Shown here piece after piece: positions 11,734-23,079 of a stretch of 64,000 nucleotides of DNA (within the stretch, counting starts at the first letter, position 1; each line of letters begins with the position of its first letter). The notes beneath the pieces are model-generated. The model did no database searches and was not told the DNA's origin. It worked only from the letters and a program-made list of their open reading frames with translations. Made by a program: the position numbers and the translations under genes. Origin of the DNA: Liriodendron chinense (Eukaryota; Streptophyta; Magnoliopsida; Magnoliales; Magnoliaceae); the NCBI GenBank assembly GCA_003013855.2, contig PVNU02000773.1:806001-870000 (forward strand), given 5' to 3'.

Positions 11734-11912
11734 TTTAGAACTTTTTAACTAGAACCGACTAACTCCTAAGGACTAGTGCAGCAAGTAACAAAACCATTTA
11801 AGTCTACTTTCCTTCTTCTTATTACCTTTTGGTATTACTCCTGACTTTCTTCGAACGCATTAACTCGTAATTCTGTTATTCCTTGTTTTCCCACACATTC
11901 TTCTCAACGAAA

Positions 11913-12299
11913 GCGGATTGCTTCCTACCCCTGCCCTACCCAAGAATAGGCATATCTGTGTGGGGGCCCACTGTGATGTATCTGTTATCCACGCCGTTCA
12001 TCTCTTTTCTCATATCATTTTAAGGCTTGAGCCCAAAAATGAGGCAGATCCAACACTCAAGTGGACCACAGTAAAGATAATTCTTGTATTTTTTTATGCT
12101 TTGTGCATTTAATGCAACCCAAGCTTACTATTTTGTATGGTCCACTTGAGCGTTGGATTTGCCTCATTTTTTAGCTCATACCTTAACATGATATGAGAAA
12201 AGGGATGGACGACATGGATAAACATATACATCACGGTGGGCCCCTACACAGATTTGGTCATTCATGGGTAGAGACGGGCGGGGATAGGACGCAATCCTC
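11913..12299. mobile_element. MITE with GGGGGCCCAC core
   Basis: This is a foldback element. The left arm GCGGATTGCTTCCTACCCC...ATCTGTGTGGGGGCCCAC pairs with the right arm (GTGGGCCCCTACACAGAT...GGGATAGGACGCAATCCTC). The inner arms share the CACTGTGATGTAT / ATACATCACGGTG motif and the CAAGTGGACCA phrase found in many elements of this window. No transposase is encoded. It sits between two RTE tail-to-tail units. Confidence 0.75.
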
Positions 12300-12499
12300 T
12301 TAACTTCTCAAGATGGATGTGTCTGAAGATAGGAAAGGATGAAATTGAGAATGAATGCTTTCAAGTCATTTCCTAATTCCCCCACCTATGTTTTGGTCCT
12401 CACTTCCCCCTAGCAAAAGCCCTCAACTCAAACCAACCTGGTCATTTTCAGTGTTGAAATATCTATATACACTCACAAATTCATGGGATGAATGCAATG

Positions 12500-12935
12500 A
12501 AGATAAGGAAAGTAGAGTTGGATGCTTTGGCCACGTGTAATGAAAATATGGAACTGCACGCTTTGAAAGACTTAGTTGGCCCAAGTTAAAGGCTCTAAAA
12601 AAGACAAGGTAAAGTCCTAAAAGGATAGGCGTGGAGGTAGAAAGATATAGAATTGTAAAATTTAGATTAGTTGGGATAATGCTTTGATGATGATATACGT
12701 ACATACATACATCATCATCCTAATCCTCAGTGTCGTTGTCATTATCAAAGCATTGACCCAAATGATTGGGGTCAGCTACACGAATCTTGTTATTCCACAC
12801 TGCATTGTCACGGACCATAGCGTCAATTAAACTATAAGCCCTTAAATATCCTACCACCACGATGACGATTGTCCTTTTTGGTGTTACCCTTGCCCTTTTA
12901 AAGCTTTTTAACTAGAATCGACTAACTCCTTAAGA
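12500..12935. mobile_element. RTE tail-to-tail unit 2
   Basis: The + arm (about 12500-12700) shows decayed RTE coding phrases CFGHV and KRIGVEVER before TTAGATTAGTTGGGATAATG. The - arm (about 12720-12935) starts CCAAATGATTGGGGTCAGC and carries the reverse of the VADP/NDLR region. 12936-13540 beyond it holds the GAGTGGCTTGGAACATTC module at 13171 and no other recognised feature. Confidence 0.7.
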
Positions 12936-13539
12936 CAAGTGCAATCACTATCTCCGTCGCACATGGTAAAATCATCTAAGTCTACATTCCTTCTTATTAC
13001 CTTTTGGTGTTACTCACAACTTTCCTCGAATGCATTTACTCCTAATTTTATCGCTCCTTGTCTTCCCACATTTTCTTCTCAACATTCTCATTTCCACTGC
13101 TTTCATACTATGAATGTGTTGTCCCCACACATTTTTCTCAATCTCTTCATCTTGGTCAGGCTTATCCAATGAGTGGCTTGGAACATTCCGTATGATGGAC
13201 CCGATGAAACCTTCGAGATGGTTTTTTTGTTTGGCTACCCATACAAATTATTCTTTGTGGTGTGGCCGACTTGTGTTTTTATTCGGTTGTTTTAGTGTAG
13301 CTACTTATAGTAGAAGGATAATGAGTAATATGGGTCTATGTTATTGAGAAAATGATTGTTAAGAAAATGGGTTAATCTCCCTCCAAGCTACCATATTTGA
13401 AATAAGAACTTCGATCATGATAGATTACATATCAAACTTTCATTGCACTGTGAGCAAATACTAATTGCTTCAAATGCTACAAGTTTGACTCTTTTGTGGG
13501 ATAAGGTAAAGCTTACGGTTTTCCTAAGGATCCTAACAA

Positions 13540-13730
13540 AAGATTTTAGCACTTAACGATTTAATTGAGGATACAGCCTGTGATAGATTGAAACGACACA
13601 ACAAAATTGTAAAGCTTAGATTAGTTGTGATAACGCTTTGATGACAGTGATGATATACATACATATGTAAATCATAATCTGTCATTGTGCTTTTGGGCCT
13701 TCCTTTTGCCCTTTTAAAGTTTGTAACTTG
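13540..13730 (+). mobile_element. RTE 3' end without its partner arm
   Basis: The + arm reads ...ATTGTAAAGCTTAGATTAGTT and GATAACGCTTTGATGACAGTG. The expected - arm is mostly deleted: only TTTTGGGCCTTCCTTTTGCCC, a relative of the distal end of the other - arms, follows at about 13693. The unit is therefore a deletion derivative of its neighbours. Confidence 0.6.
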
Positions 13731-13899
13731 TACTCACTCGTAAATCCTAGGTCATCAAGTCATTTCTTAATTTCCCCACTTGTGTTTTGGTTCTCACTTC
13801 CCCCCGATAAAAGCCCCGACCTGGTCCTTTTCGGTATCGATGTATCTTTATACGCTTATAAATTCATAGGATGAGTGCAATGAATATAAGGAAAATAAA

Positions 13900-14325
13900 G
13901 TTAAAGCTTTGGCCACGTGTAATGAAATAAGAAAGGGCACGCTATGAAAGGTTTAGTTGGCTCAAGTTGAAGGTTCTAAAAAGGCAAGGTAGAGGCTTAA
14001 AAGGACATGCGTTGAGGTAGAAAGATTTTAAGCACTTATGGTTTAATTGAAGATGCATAATTGTAAAGCTTAGATTAGTTGGGATAACGCTTTGATGATG
14101 ATATACATACATACATTATCATACTAATCCTCACTGTCATCATCACCATCAAACCATTGTCCTAAATGAGTGGGGTCAGCTACACGAATCTTGTTATGCC
14201 ACACCGCTCCGTCACGGATCATGTCCTTAGTTAAACTATAAGCCCTTAAATCATTTCCTACTACCACGACCAGTGTCCTTTTGGGCGTTACCCTTGTCCT
14301 TTTAAAGCTTTCAAATAGAATCGAT
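13900..14325. mobile_element. RTE tail-to-tail unit 3
   Basis: The + arm has GGCCACGTGTAATG and AAAAGGACATGCGTTGAGG (the decayed RTE phrases FGHV and KRTxxE) and ends at about 14105. The - arm begins at about 14140 and contains TGAGTGGGGTCAGCTACACG. The order of modules matches units 2 and 4. Confidence 0.7.
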
Positions 14326-14639
14326 TAACTCCTTCGCATGAGTGGCTTGGAACATTCAATATGGTGGAACCGATGAAACCTTCGACATGGTTATTTATTT
14401 AGATACCTCTCCAAATTGTTCTTTGTGGTGTGGCACACTTGAGTTTCTATTTGGATCGATTATTAGTTCCATGGGTCTGAAAGAAACTCTAGTATCATCT
14501 AAGGATACACACTCACACTCACACTCATCAACACCAACAAGAAGGAGAAAGTTGGTTTGAGTTGGAGGCAATGTGAATGGCCAAAACATGGGTAGATTAA
14601 GAAATGACTTGGGGAACTATGATTTAAGAGTAAGTTACT

Positions 14640-15055
14640 ACAAGTTAAAGGCTCTAAAAGGGCAAGTGGTATGCCTAAAAGGACATGGATAGAGCTAGAA
14701 TGAAAAAGGCAAGGTAAAGGCTTAAAAGGACATGCATGGAGGTAGAAAGATTTACGCACCTATGGTTTAATTGAAGATACAGAATTGTAAAGCTTAGATT
14801 AGTTGGAATAATGCTTTGATGATGATATACATACATATATCATCATCCTTGTCCTCAATGTCATCATCACCATCAAAGCATTATCCCAAATGAGTGGGGT
14901 CAGCTACACGAATCTTGTTATGCCACACTACTCCGTCACAGATCATGTCCTTAGTTAAACTACAAGCCCTTAAATCATTTCCTACTACCATGACCACTAT
15001 CCTTTTGGGCATCACCTTTGCCCTTTTAAAGCTTTTCAAATAGAATCGACTAACT
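14640..15055. mobile_element. RTE tail-to-tail unit 4
   Basis: The + arm holds KRTWMEVER (about 14715-14750) and ends in TTAGTTGGAATAATGCTTTG. The - arm (about 14860-15055) translates on the - strand as PKRIVVMVVGNDLRACSLTK then DMICDGVVWHNKIRVADPTH, again the RTE C-terminus. It is the best-preserved - arm after the one at 11.5-11.7 kb. Confidence 0.75.
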
Positions 15056-15107
15056 CCTTTGCATGAGTGGCTTGGAACATTCAATATGGTGGAACCGATG
15101 AAACCTT

Positions 15108-15188
15108 CGAGATGGTTTTATTTATTTATTTATTTGTTTACCCCTCTAAATTGTTCTTTGTGGTAATCATTGTTCTTGTTAATACTTT

Positions 15189-15231
<43 letters not shown>

Positions 15232-15345
15232 GTTTTCAATATCTTCCAATCTCACATGCAATTCGAGATGGTTTTATTTATTTATTTATTCGTTTACCCC
15301 TCTAAATTGTTCTTTGTGGTAATCATTGTTCTTGTTAATACTTTG

Positions 15346-15377
<32 letters not shown>

Positions 15378-15412
15378 GTTTTCAATATCTTCCAATCTCA
15401 CATGCAATTTGA
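15108..15412 (+). repeat. 156-bp tandem duplication with (CT)n
   Basis: CGAGATGGTTTTATTTATTT begins at 15108 and again at 15264, a period of 156 bp. Each copy holds a (CT)n run (about 15191-15229 and 15343-15374) and ends ...CCAATCTCACATGCAATT. The CT run is longer in copy 1. The long ORF across the region is a by-product of the repeats. Confidence 0.9.
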
Positions 15413-16857
15413 ACATATATCTTCTTAGTGAAGCAAGCCCACTAAGAAAAGAGAAAAAGAAAGCATATTATATTCTTGTGCTGCGTATTATTCTCTCAAA
15501 GAATATTTGTTTTAGCACTAGTATCCTGTCAAGAGTTTCCTGATTATTTATTAGGCTGATGAAATCACTTTTAACTGACTCATTCCCTCTCATTCTATTA
15601 CCTTAGTTGTCATCATTGTTGTATTAATCAGGCTCTTGTTGTCGTCTTACTTTTGGTATTTAGCTTATTGATGTTTCCAAATAACTGTTGACATCTTATC
15701 ATGTGTATGCTGATTATGGCATTGTAGTTGCTATAACTATGTCTATAAAATTCTATTTTGATATGTTGTTTTTCAGCCAAAAGGATACTCACAGTTTTCA
15801 TGATCATACTGATTGGCATTGTAGTTCCTGTAACTATGTCTCTCAAATTCTATTTTGATCTTCTGTTTTTCAGCCGAAAGGATACTCACAGTTTTCAGGA
15901 TCACACCCGGTTTCTCTCAACAGATCTAGTTAGAGACCACAATTCATTTTGTTTTTGCATGTTCTGGTTTCCCATAAGCACTCAAGAATCATACATCTAC
16001 ATTTGAATTTAAGGAGTACATTGCTTGGCCTGAATTACCATCGTTTTCATTATACCAGCATTCCATACAAGTGGGTCCATTTCTCACTTACAGACCAGTA
16101 CGATTAGTCCGGTTGCTTGAACCATGGATGAATGCTGCTGCACGAAGCTTACCACATTGAGCAATTCTAATCATTCAATAGTCAGCTTGCAAATAGATGG
16201 TTAAAATGAAGTATAGCATTGATGGTTAAACTGAAGTATAGCCAACAATCCCTATGTGAAACTGGGAGGAGATGTACTTCTGTTCTTCTCCATATGAGTG
16301 ACACAAATCCTACTGTGCGGCACACACAGGTATGAGTCAGGGCCGTTCATACCTCAGCTTTTCATCGATGGGTAACTGCCCAAACTTCAAACCTATCATC
16401 TGATTCTGATGGTCCAACAGAACTTTCCAGAACAACGAATGCTCAGAACCCATGAATCTAACTGGGGGAAATGCTTGTAAAAAATAGTTGAAAAAGCTCT
16501 CAACTACAAAGTTAAGGAAGAAGGCCTCAACTTGAAATTCAAGATAGCAATATCCTGGTTGATCAACCCATTTAAAAAAAAATTGGATATTCAATTATGT
16601 TAAAATCAGCAATCCGCTCAGGGAGAGCAGAAACCTCTTTGAAAAAAAAAAGAAAAAAAAAGTAGCATTGTGGCATATTGGAGTTGCTCGCCCGTTATGC
16701 TCATCAAGCAATGATCTAGTCGTTTTATCTAGAGGGTCTCACCATAGGTGGGGCCGCCTGAAAAAAAAATTAAAAAAAATCTCACTCATCAGAGATCTCA
16801 TGGTCCACAGAGGTCAGCTGGAAACAACAGGCAAGAAGACCAGTTCCTCACTTGCCT
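15413..16857. other. Spacer with a short tandem duplication
   Basis: A duplication of about 98 bp lies near 15711-15907 (GGCATTGTAGTTGCTATAAC and GGCATTGTAGTTCCTGTAAC, each followed by TTTTTCAGCC and GATACTCACAGTTTTCA). The rest is unrecognised AT-rich sequence. Some phrases (CGGCACACACAGGTATGAG; GTGGGGCCGCC near 16750) hint at MITE debris. No supported gene. Confidence 0.5.
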
Positions 16858-17208
16858 TTAGCATGGAAGTTGTATGGAAATAAAGGATCTCTAGTTCAGT
16901 TGGAGTTTAGATCAGTTGTCAAGGCCCTTGTGTTGGGTTCAGTTGGAAATCGCCAACCTAATTTGAATATTAGATCGCTTCAGATTGAGCAAATTTGGGT
17001 CAGGTTGGGTTGGGTTGACACTAATGACATGGAAGTTGTATGGAAATAAAGGATCTCTAGTTCAGTTGGAGTTTAGATCAGTTGTCAAGGCCCTTGTGTT
17101 GGGTTCAGTTGGAAAACGCCAACCTAATTTGAATATTAGATCGCTTCAGATTGAGCAAATTTGGGTCAGGTTGGGTTGGGTTGACACTAATGACATCTAT
17201 TTGCATCG
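16858..17208 (+). repeat. 166-bp tandem duplication of hAT-MITE interior
   Basis: CATGGAAGTTGTATGGAAAT occurs at 16862 and 17028, a period of 166 bp. The copies are almost identical. The unit (GTTGGAAATCGCCAACC, GATTGAGCAAATTTGGGTCA) resembles the interior of the hAT-type element at 50542-50953. Confidence 0.85.
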
Positions 17209-17870
17209 TAGGGCTGCAACTTGGGTTTAGGTCAACCTGAACCCGATTGACCCAACTCTAGTTGGGGTGGGGTTGGGTCAGTTATCAAGGTCCTCTCGGG
17301 ATGGTTTAGGTTGGAAAATGCCAACTCAATTTGAATTCTGGTCGCATTCAGGTTGAGCAAATTTGGTCAGGGTTAGGTCGGATTGGGTGGGAATAATGAC
17401 ATGTATTTGGGTTGGATCGCATATGGTTGGGTCGGTTCGGGTCAAGTGCAGAGGACCTCGAGTTGGTTTGGATTGGGCTTCTTGGGTTGGAATTCGGATT
17501 GGATTGGGTTCCAAGTTAGGCACTCTTGAAGTGGGGCTGGGCTGACCCACATGCAATGTCCAAGTGCCTGTGTTGTCTACCCAAGTATCAAACAGCTGCC
17601 AACTGTCTATCTTTGAGCCGCTAAAGTATTTGGGTTGGATCGCATATGGTTGGGTTGGGTCGGGTCAAGTGTAGAGGACCTCGAGTTGGTTTTGGATTGG
17701 GCTCCTCAGGTTGGAATTCGGATTGGATTGGGTTGCAAGTTAGGCACTTTTGAAGTGGGGCTGGGCTGACCCACATGCAATGTCCGAGTGCCTGTGTTGT
17801 CTACCCAAGTATCAAACAGGTGCCCACTGTCTATCTTTGAGCCGCTAAAGTTCCTATTGGGGATGAGGGA
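17209..17870 (+). repeat. hAT-type GGTTGGGT element start with 233-bp duplication
   Basis: The segment opens TAGGGCTGCAACTTGGGTTT, matching the terminus of the complete element at 50542. It continues with GGTTGGGT-type degenerate repeats. GTATTTGGGTTGGATCGCAT occurs at 17403 and 17636, marking a 233-bp tandem duplication that ends ...CTTTGAGCCGCTAAAG. The matching right terminus was not found, so the copy is rearranged. Confidence 0.65.
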
Positions 17871-19416
17871 ATTATTTGATACTCAGTAATTTGGGGCTTT
17901 TAAGACCTCGCCAGTCCCCACCAAGTCCTGTATGATGCATGGTGGTTTCAACACCTTTTCATTGAATCTAGAGTGTTTCATGAGCATGGCTATGACTTTA
18001 GACATGAAAGGCGTAGCTTAGATGCTGCTTTGCTGCAGAAGAGGGCAATTTTCATATTTATCGGACTTCCTCTTATAGGTAATGTTCCTAGCTAAGGGTC
18101 CACCAAGTCTAGTAGTCTCCCTTCTTCGCAGAGCTACCATGCTTGTAAATGAAACTATGGAAGTAAAAGAGAAAAACAATTACAAGATAGGCATTGGACG
18201 CTTAGGGCAAGGGAAATAAAATCACAAAAATAAGGAGAGAGAGTGACTGGAGGTGTTAGTGGAGTGTTCTATGTGTGTGAGGTAAGAGAGAATGAGTGGA
18301 ATGTTTTGTGATGGGATAAAGGGTTGGGTTGAGCCCAAGCCCACCTAAGAGGGTATGAAGGGGTCAATTTCTCCTATCTTCAAGGATACTTCACGAAGGG
18401 TTACGAGGATCTGGGGCATTACACTGCGACATCTCCTATAGACTAGACCATCTCGACTTTGTGGACCTACTACCAAATTATGTATGTTGCCTACGCAAGT
18501 CTATTTATGAGCCTAGTTTGAGAGCTTCACTAGCTATTTACTTGAGTTGGGTTTTGTCGGGTCCCATGTTGATTTGTCTCTTTTTATTCACAAGACTAGG
18601 TCACACATCACTATTTTTTTTTTCCTTTATATATGTCAGCAACATGATCATAACAAGTAGTGATTCAACCTCCCTTGTTCCAGCATTGGGCAACCTGCTT
18701 GCCATCAAGGACTTGAGTTGGGCTGGGATGGTAAACTCCAACCCAATTTAAAACTGGGTTAGGTTCAGGTCGAGCAAATTTGGGTTAGGTTGGAAATAAT
18801 CACATGTATTTGGGTTGGTTAGGGTTGAGTATAGAGGAATTTAGTTTGGGTTCAGGTTGAGAGCCTCATGTTAGAATTCGGGTTGGGTTGAGTCCTCAGG
18901 TTATGGTTGACCCTTAACCCAACACATCCCAACCCGACCCACCCAAAGTTTTTCCCATGACAAAGCACATGGAAAGCAAGTTAAAAATTCACAGCGTATT
19001 TTATGAGCATATATTGTGAATATAGTTGATTGTGCAATTAAACGGTATAACTGTCTTTGCTATATAAACGGTAGATGTGCAATTAGATAGACGGATTCAT
19101 GATTGAGTTGAACTTGTGCGATTTATGAGTTAAGCAGGTTCATGAATCACTGAGCAATGGATCCAAAGACGGATTGCATGCACATCACTTTTTAGGCCCC
19201 AACAATAGTGCACCTAACTCGTCCGAGGTTTGACCCAAGATCAACTCTCCTTTCACTGATGTATGTAGAGGCAGTTGCCTCAATGCCCTTTTGTGGTGGG
19301 GAGGGAGAAGCTCTGGTTTCGAATGAATCAATACATTGTAAATTGATATTTGTTCTAGTTGTATTTATAGAGCATAAAGAAAAATCATTTTTGTGGTTCT
19401 AGTGATACATTTGCAG
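17871..19416. other. Spacer with GGTTGGGT repeat debris
   Basis: No gene is supported. 18710-18960 again contains GGGTTGGGTT and CAACCCGACCC runs of the hAT-type family seen at 17.2 and 50.5 kb. Elsewhere the sequence is unrecognised. Confidence 0.5.
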
Positions 19417-19855
19417 CACAGCATCAAGAGATTGTTCACAAAGCTCCCCAGTCAAAGCCTGCCCATAGCAGCTTAGGCATGGACCTTGAGAAGGCCAAGG
19501 TAATACAGGGCAATTGACGACTTTGTGAAACAAATGTCAGATCTTCTTCGCATTGAACGTGATGCAAAGCTGGAATTTACTCAAGAGTCGAATGTTGTGC
19601 CTACTACTCCCATACCTTGTGCAGGGCCATGGTAATACAGGGCGATTGACGACTTTGTGAAACTAATGTTCTTACTTCTTCACATTGAACATGATGCAAA
19701 GCTGGAATTTACTCAAGAGGAGTTGAATGTTGTGCCTACTCCCAATGAGAGTTCCGATTGATCAAGACCTATCGAATACTTGGTCAGCCATAGACAAGCT
19801 CAGCAAGAGCAGTGCAGTACCATTTGCAACCTGAGTGCAGTTAGCTCTTCTGCAG
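19417..19855 (+). pseudogene. Exon fragment of SMUBP2-like DNA helicase, partly duplicated
   Basis: After an acceptor-like TTTGCAG at 19416 the frame reads HQEIVHKAPQSKPAHSSLGM DLEKAK, then IDDFVKQMSDLLRIERDAKL EFTQE. In the second copy this is followed by ELNVVPTPNESSD, a TGA, and RPIEYLVS.RQAQQEQC.TICNLSAVSSSAG ending at a GTGTGT donor-like site. I recognise this as the N-terminal region of plant SMUBP-2/IGHMBP2-like P-loop helicases. A unit of about 132 bp is duplicated (GGCCAAGGTAATACAGGG at 19493, GGCCATGGTAATACAGGG at 19625). Both copies carry the same 10-bp insertion GTAATACAGG inside the codon run before AIDDF. The helicase domain is absent, so this is a captured or left-over gene fragment and not a gene. 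Confidence 0.72.
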
Positions 19856-21837
19856 GTGTGTACATTCACCATCTTGACACTAACATATGCTAATGGAAGT
19901 TATTGGTCGTAATAAGGATCTTACTACAGGGATTCCTCTCGTTAGATTGTGATGGCTCTGAAACATTTTTTGTTTTGTTCTCCATAAAATTCCCCTGGCA
20001 TACTGGACCCTGAAGTCAATTTTCCTCAAATCATCTGGTTGGAGTTGTCCTTCCCGTCCCCTTTTTCCCATTTTTTGGTACTGAAATGTTTCCAGCTAGA
20101 CACTGTTTCATCTGGATGGAGTTGTCCTTCCATCTTTTTTTTTTTTTTTTTTTTACATTTTTTAGTAATGAAATGTTTTGAGCCAAACATTTTCCATCTA
20201 CTTCCTAAGCTCTAAGAAGTAAGAACTTGATGCAGCCACTCCAACCTGTAAAATCATCCTTCATCTACCATTCTAAAAAGAAAGTAAGAACTTAATCTCT
20301 CTGGTTTATAATCCAAAATTGCCTTTTCCCATCCAAGGAACCTGGTTTCTTTCTTCTGTCTTCGAGCCTGTAGTTCAATGATAAATAGTGCATGTTTCAA
20401 CATTTAGCTCTTGGGTTTGAGCGCAACTTACCTACAAAAAAAAAATAAAAATAAAAATTAAAAAGAACATTTCTTAAAAAATTGTCCACATACATGTCTC
20501 CAGGCATCAAAGGCTGATTATTAGGAAGGATATTATTTCAATATATTCATTTTCCTTCCACATCGAGATTTGATTAGATCCTAATTACTTTAAGATAGAT
20601 TTTTTTTATTGTAACCTTCTTTTTTCAAGGTAATGAAAAAATACAAGCAATTTTCCAATATTCCAACTAGATTTTTCACTGTTTCTAGATTTTATCACCA
20701 ATTGCAGTCACTTCCGGGAGATTGTTGCTAACTGAGTTACTCATACACGATACACCCAATTATCTCAACTCTTTTCGTGTCAAATGAACTGCTTTATAAT
20801 TGCTTAATTAACAAGAACCTTGATTCCAAGTTTAGATTATAAATGCCATTCCCATTTGAACTTGTATGTGTTATATGAAACATCTTCAAATTAACCTTTT
20901 CTTTTCCTCTATAAAATGTTGCTACATATTTGCATTGGTGTCTTGTTGCTGTGCTTGATCATGAACTAACTTGTTGTTTGGCTTGAGAAAGAATCAGTGC
21001 CCTCTGGTAGTTAGTTATCACATCTCTTATGTCCATAGGTCTAGGAGGGATGCATTTGGTTTTATTCAGAGTTGATAGCAGGGTCGCAGGTGCAACTTCC
21101 TGCATGCAGTGCGTGTGTAAAAAAATAAAAAATAAATAAATAAAGTAGGCCACACTATTTGTGTCTGACAGTTCGAGCATCATGACCGTTAAATGAGAGG
21201 CATAAAATGGATACCAAGAGACATGTGAGCTATATAATAAATCTAGAATCTAATTTAGGCTAATTTACACCTTTGTAAAGATACACAATCTAACATGGTG
21301 GTTCAATGGAGGAAACAGTGTCTCCAAGGAAACATTGTTTCTGGGAAACTGCTAGAAGGGAAAAGCTGGTTCTTCTATTTTTCAGTAGTAGTTTTCTCCA
21401 TTTTCAAATCTGTTGTTGGGCAAAAATGAAAATTTACATGAAATGTCTAATAAAAAGATTGACTGTGGGACAGAGGGGCATGCATGACACATTTTCTGCA
21501 TTTGCACGTGGCATATGTGCGGCATTGGAAAATGAATGTGGAACATAAAGATGCACTGTGGCACTTGTGGCATATTATGACATGAGCACTTAAAGATATA
21601 TGACAGCACATGTTGCACGTGGCACATTGGCACATGTGATGTGCTGTGCTTGAAGATGGACAGAGACACGTCCCCGCCAGCCCGTCCCACATGTCCCATG
21701 AACCTGGACCCTTTATTGCTTGTTTATTTCATTTATACGTTAACTGTTATGCTATTGCTTGGGTCTAAGCAACCATTTGGTGCTGCGTCTGCTAAGGGTA
21801 AAATTAATTTTGAATTGTTTTTCCTTGGAATTGTTTA
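19856..21837. other. Spacer, no gene recognised
   Basis: There is a small duplication around GGAGTTGTCCTTCC (about 20040 and 20118), AT-rich sequence, and a patch rich in TGGCACATGT-type words at 21480-21640. None has coding support. Confidence 0.5.
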
Positions 21838-21941
21838 GGGTGCATTTGGTTGCAACAGATATAGTGGAATTTCATGATATTTCATTCTATTCAACTAAGT
21901 TTGTGCAAATTTTCATGAAATCTGATGCAACCAAACACGCC
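21838..21941. mobile_element. Short MITE with TTTGGTTGCA ends
   Basis: The ends GGGTGCATTTGGTTGCAACA and (reverse) GGCGTGTTTGGTTGCATCAG form terminal inverted repeats. The interior contains TTTCATGATATTTCA. It is about 104 bp and non-coding. A related element lies at 42851-42954. Confidence 0.75.
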
Positions 21942-22290
21942 TTTTGTAAGTGCTTGTGAAAAAATTGATTCTTAATAAACGTGTTTGATTAAACATAATA
22001 AGAAGAAAACAATTTCTGATTGTTGATCAATGGTGATTTTATTAGCTTTTATACTTGGTGCCTGTATCTCCTTTATTCTGTTTTTTAATTGTCCAACTAG
22101 TGTCAGATTGCATTTGAGCTATCATTGTGTAATAAGGTTAGCATCATGTTTTGTTCTCCTCCATTTTCTTTCATATTTTGCCTTCTTGCATCATCTATTG
22201 ACAGAATTAGAGTCATAATTGTCTAACGTGATTAAAAAAAAAAGAAAAGAAGAAACTTAGAAAAGATTTTGTTTTGGTTTGTGGTATCAG

Positions 22291-22356
22291 GAGTGCTTAC
22301 AAAGGCTGCAAAGATGCATAGAAATTTCCTATGACAGTTCCAATCCAGAGCACCAG
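22291..22356 (+). pseudogene. Single exon of an ELMO-domain protein
   Basis: A clean exon lies between acceptor TGGTATCAG (22290) and donor GTAATA (22357): 22 codons, ECLQRLQRCIEISYDSSNPE HQ. This matches the ECLQRLQRR.DVPYDSS.PEHQ segment just before the core of plant ELMO/CED-12 domain proteins. The next expected exon (ALRALWNAAFPGEEL-type) is not found in the following kilobases, so it is an orphan exon. The splice sites look intact. Confidence 0.65.
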
Positions 22357-22652
22357 GTAATATAAACTTAGAAATCATGTTAGCATGCTTGTTTTCCTAT
22401 ATCTTCTTAATTTCTTGTTTTATATTTTATGGGACTTGGGTATCACTGGTGATGCTTTCAGACTACGATGTGGTTAATAAAGGTTTGATTTTTGGGCCGC
22501 ATGCCATGGAAGATTCAGCAGATTTATTGATGGTCCGTATCAGTGTGTATGTGGTTGTATGGTTGTATGGTAGAAATAGTTTATATACTGACTTCATCAT
22601 ATGTGTAATTTTTTGCATTGTAATTAATACAAAGGATCCTTACTCATTTGTT

Positions 22653-22823
22653 TCCATTTGTATTGGTAGACAGGTGGTCAATATACCATCCTTTATGGTG
22701 TGGGTGGACTCCCAGAAGCATATCGACTTCTCTTACGAGCCCACTTGGTGGCGAAGGAACCAGAAAGCTGCTGCTGCCAAGAAGGCATCTAGTGGAGACG
22801 ACGACGAGGATGATGAAGATTAG
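22653..22823 (+). pseudogene. Ribosomal protein S9 (uS4) C-terminal fragment
   Basis: The frame reads GRQVVNIPSFMVWVDSQKHI DFS, then, after a disturbed stretch, NQKAAAAKKASSGDDDEDDE D and stop. This is the C-terminus of cytosolic 40S protein S9. The normal SLTSPFGGGRPGRVKRK segment is damaged: SLTSPLGGE is visible only in another frame and about 20 bp are missing before NQK. Arg after FMV is Trp. The fragment may start at an acceptor-like TTGGTAG near 22668. It is 0.3 kb from the ELMO exon on the same strand, and no link between them is expected in a normal genome. Confidence 0.8.
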
Positions 22824-23079
22824 ATTTGGATGAGTTTTTGTGGGAACCATCCATAGCTAGGAGTGGACCACACAAAGGGTTTTTTTTATTTAATTCGGAC
22901 CATTTTCTACTTGTTGTAAATCTATTATATATTTTTTTATTGTTAAGTAATTTAATTTTTATTTCATATTTTCATTTGCAACATTATACAGGTTTTCTAG
23001 GTTTCAAATATTAAAAAACAAAAATACAGGTTAATTAGGTTTCAAATATTAAAAAAAATACAGGTTTCAAATATACAAT

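Larger units (their letters stand above)
11331..15107. mobile_element. Mosaic of RTE-type LINE 3' ends, several tail-to-tail
   Basis: Five + strand RTE 3' ends finish in TTAGATTAGTTGKGATAAYGC followed by GATGATG-type tails at about 11500, 12690, 13645, 14100 and 14825. Four of them face a - strand RTE 3' end carrying GATTGGGGTCAGCTACACGA or its variant with GAGTGGGGTCAG (about 11595, 12760, 14170 and 14895). Each pair is therefore tail-to-tail around a short ATACATACAT-rich centre. A further module, GAGTGGCTTGGAACATTC plus ACCTTCGAGATGG, follows at 13171, 14340 and 15065. Another, AAGTCATTTCYTAATTYCCCC, occurs at about 12363 and 13758 and inverted near 14600. The ends and protein remnants identify RTE LINEs. 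The ordered repetition implies later duplication of a composite unit. Confidence 0.8.

Noticed and set aside
11508..11738. + strand ORF starting with seven Met codons
   Set aside because: It is the antisense of the RTE C-terminus plus an ATG/GAT trinucleotide repeat. The - strand reading has the family motifs.
15067..15543. 158-codon ORF with SLSLSLS runs
   Set aside because: It is created by two (CT)n runs inside a 156-bp tandem duplication.
22377..22823. A 148-codon intact gene
   Set aside because: Only the last third matches ribosomal S9, with an internal deletion and frame change. The first two thirds have no similarity and look like intron sequence.
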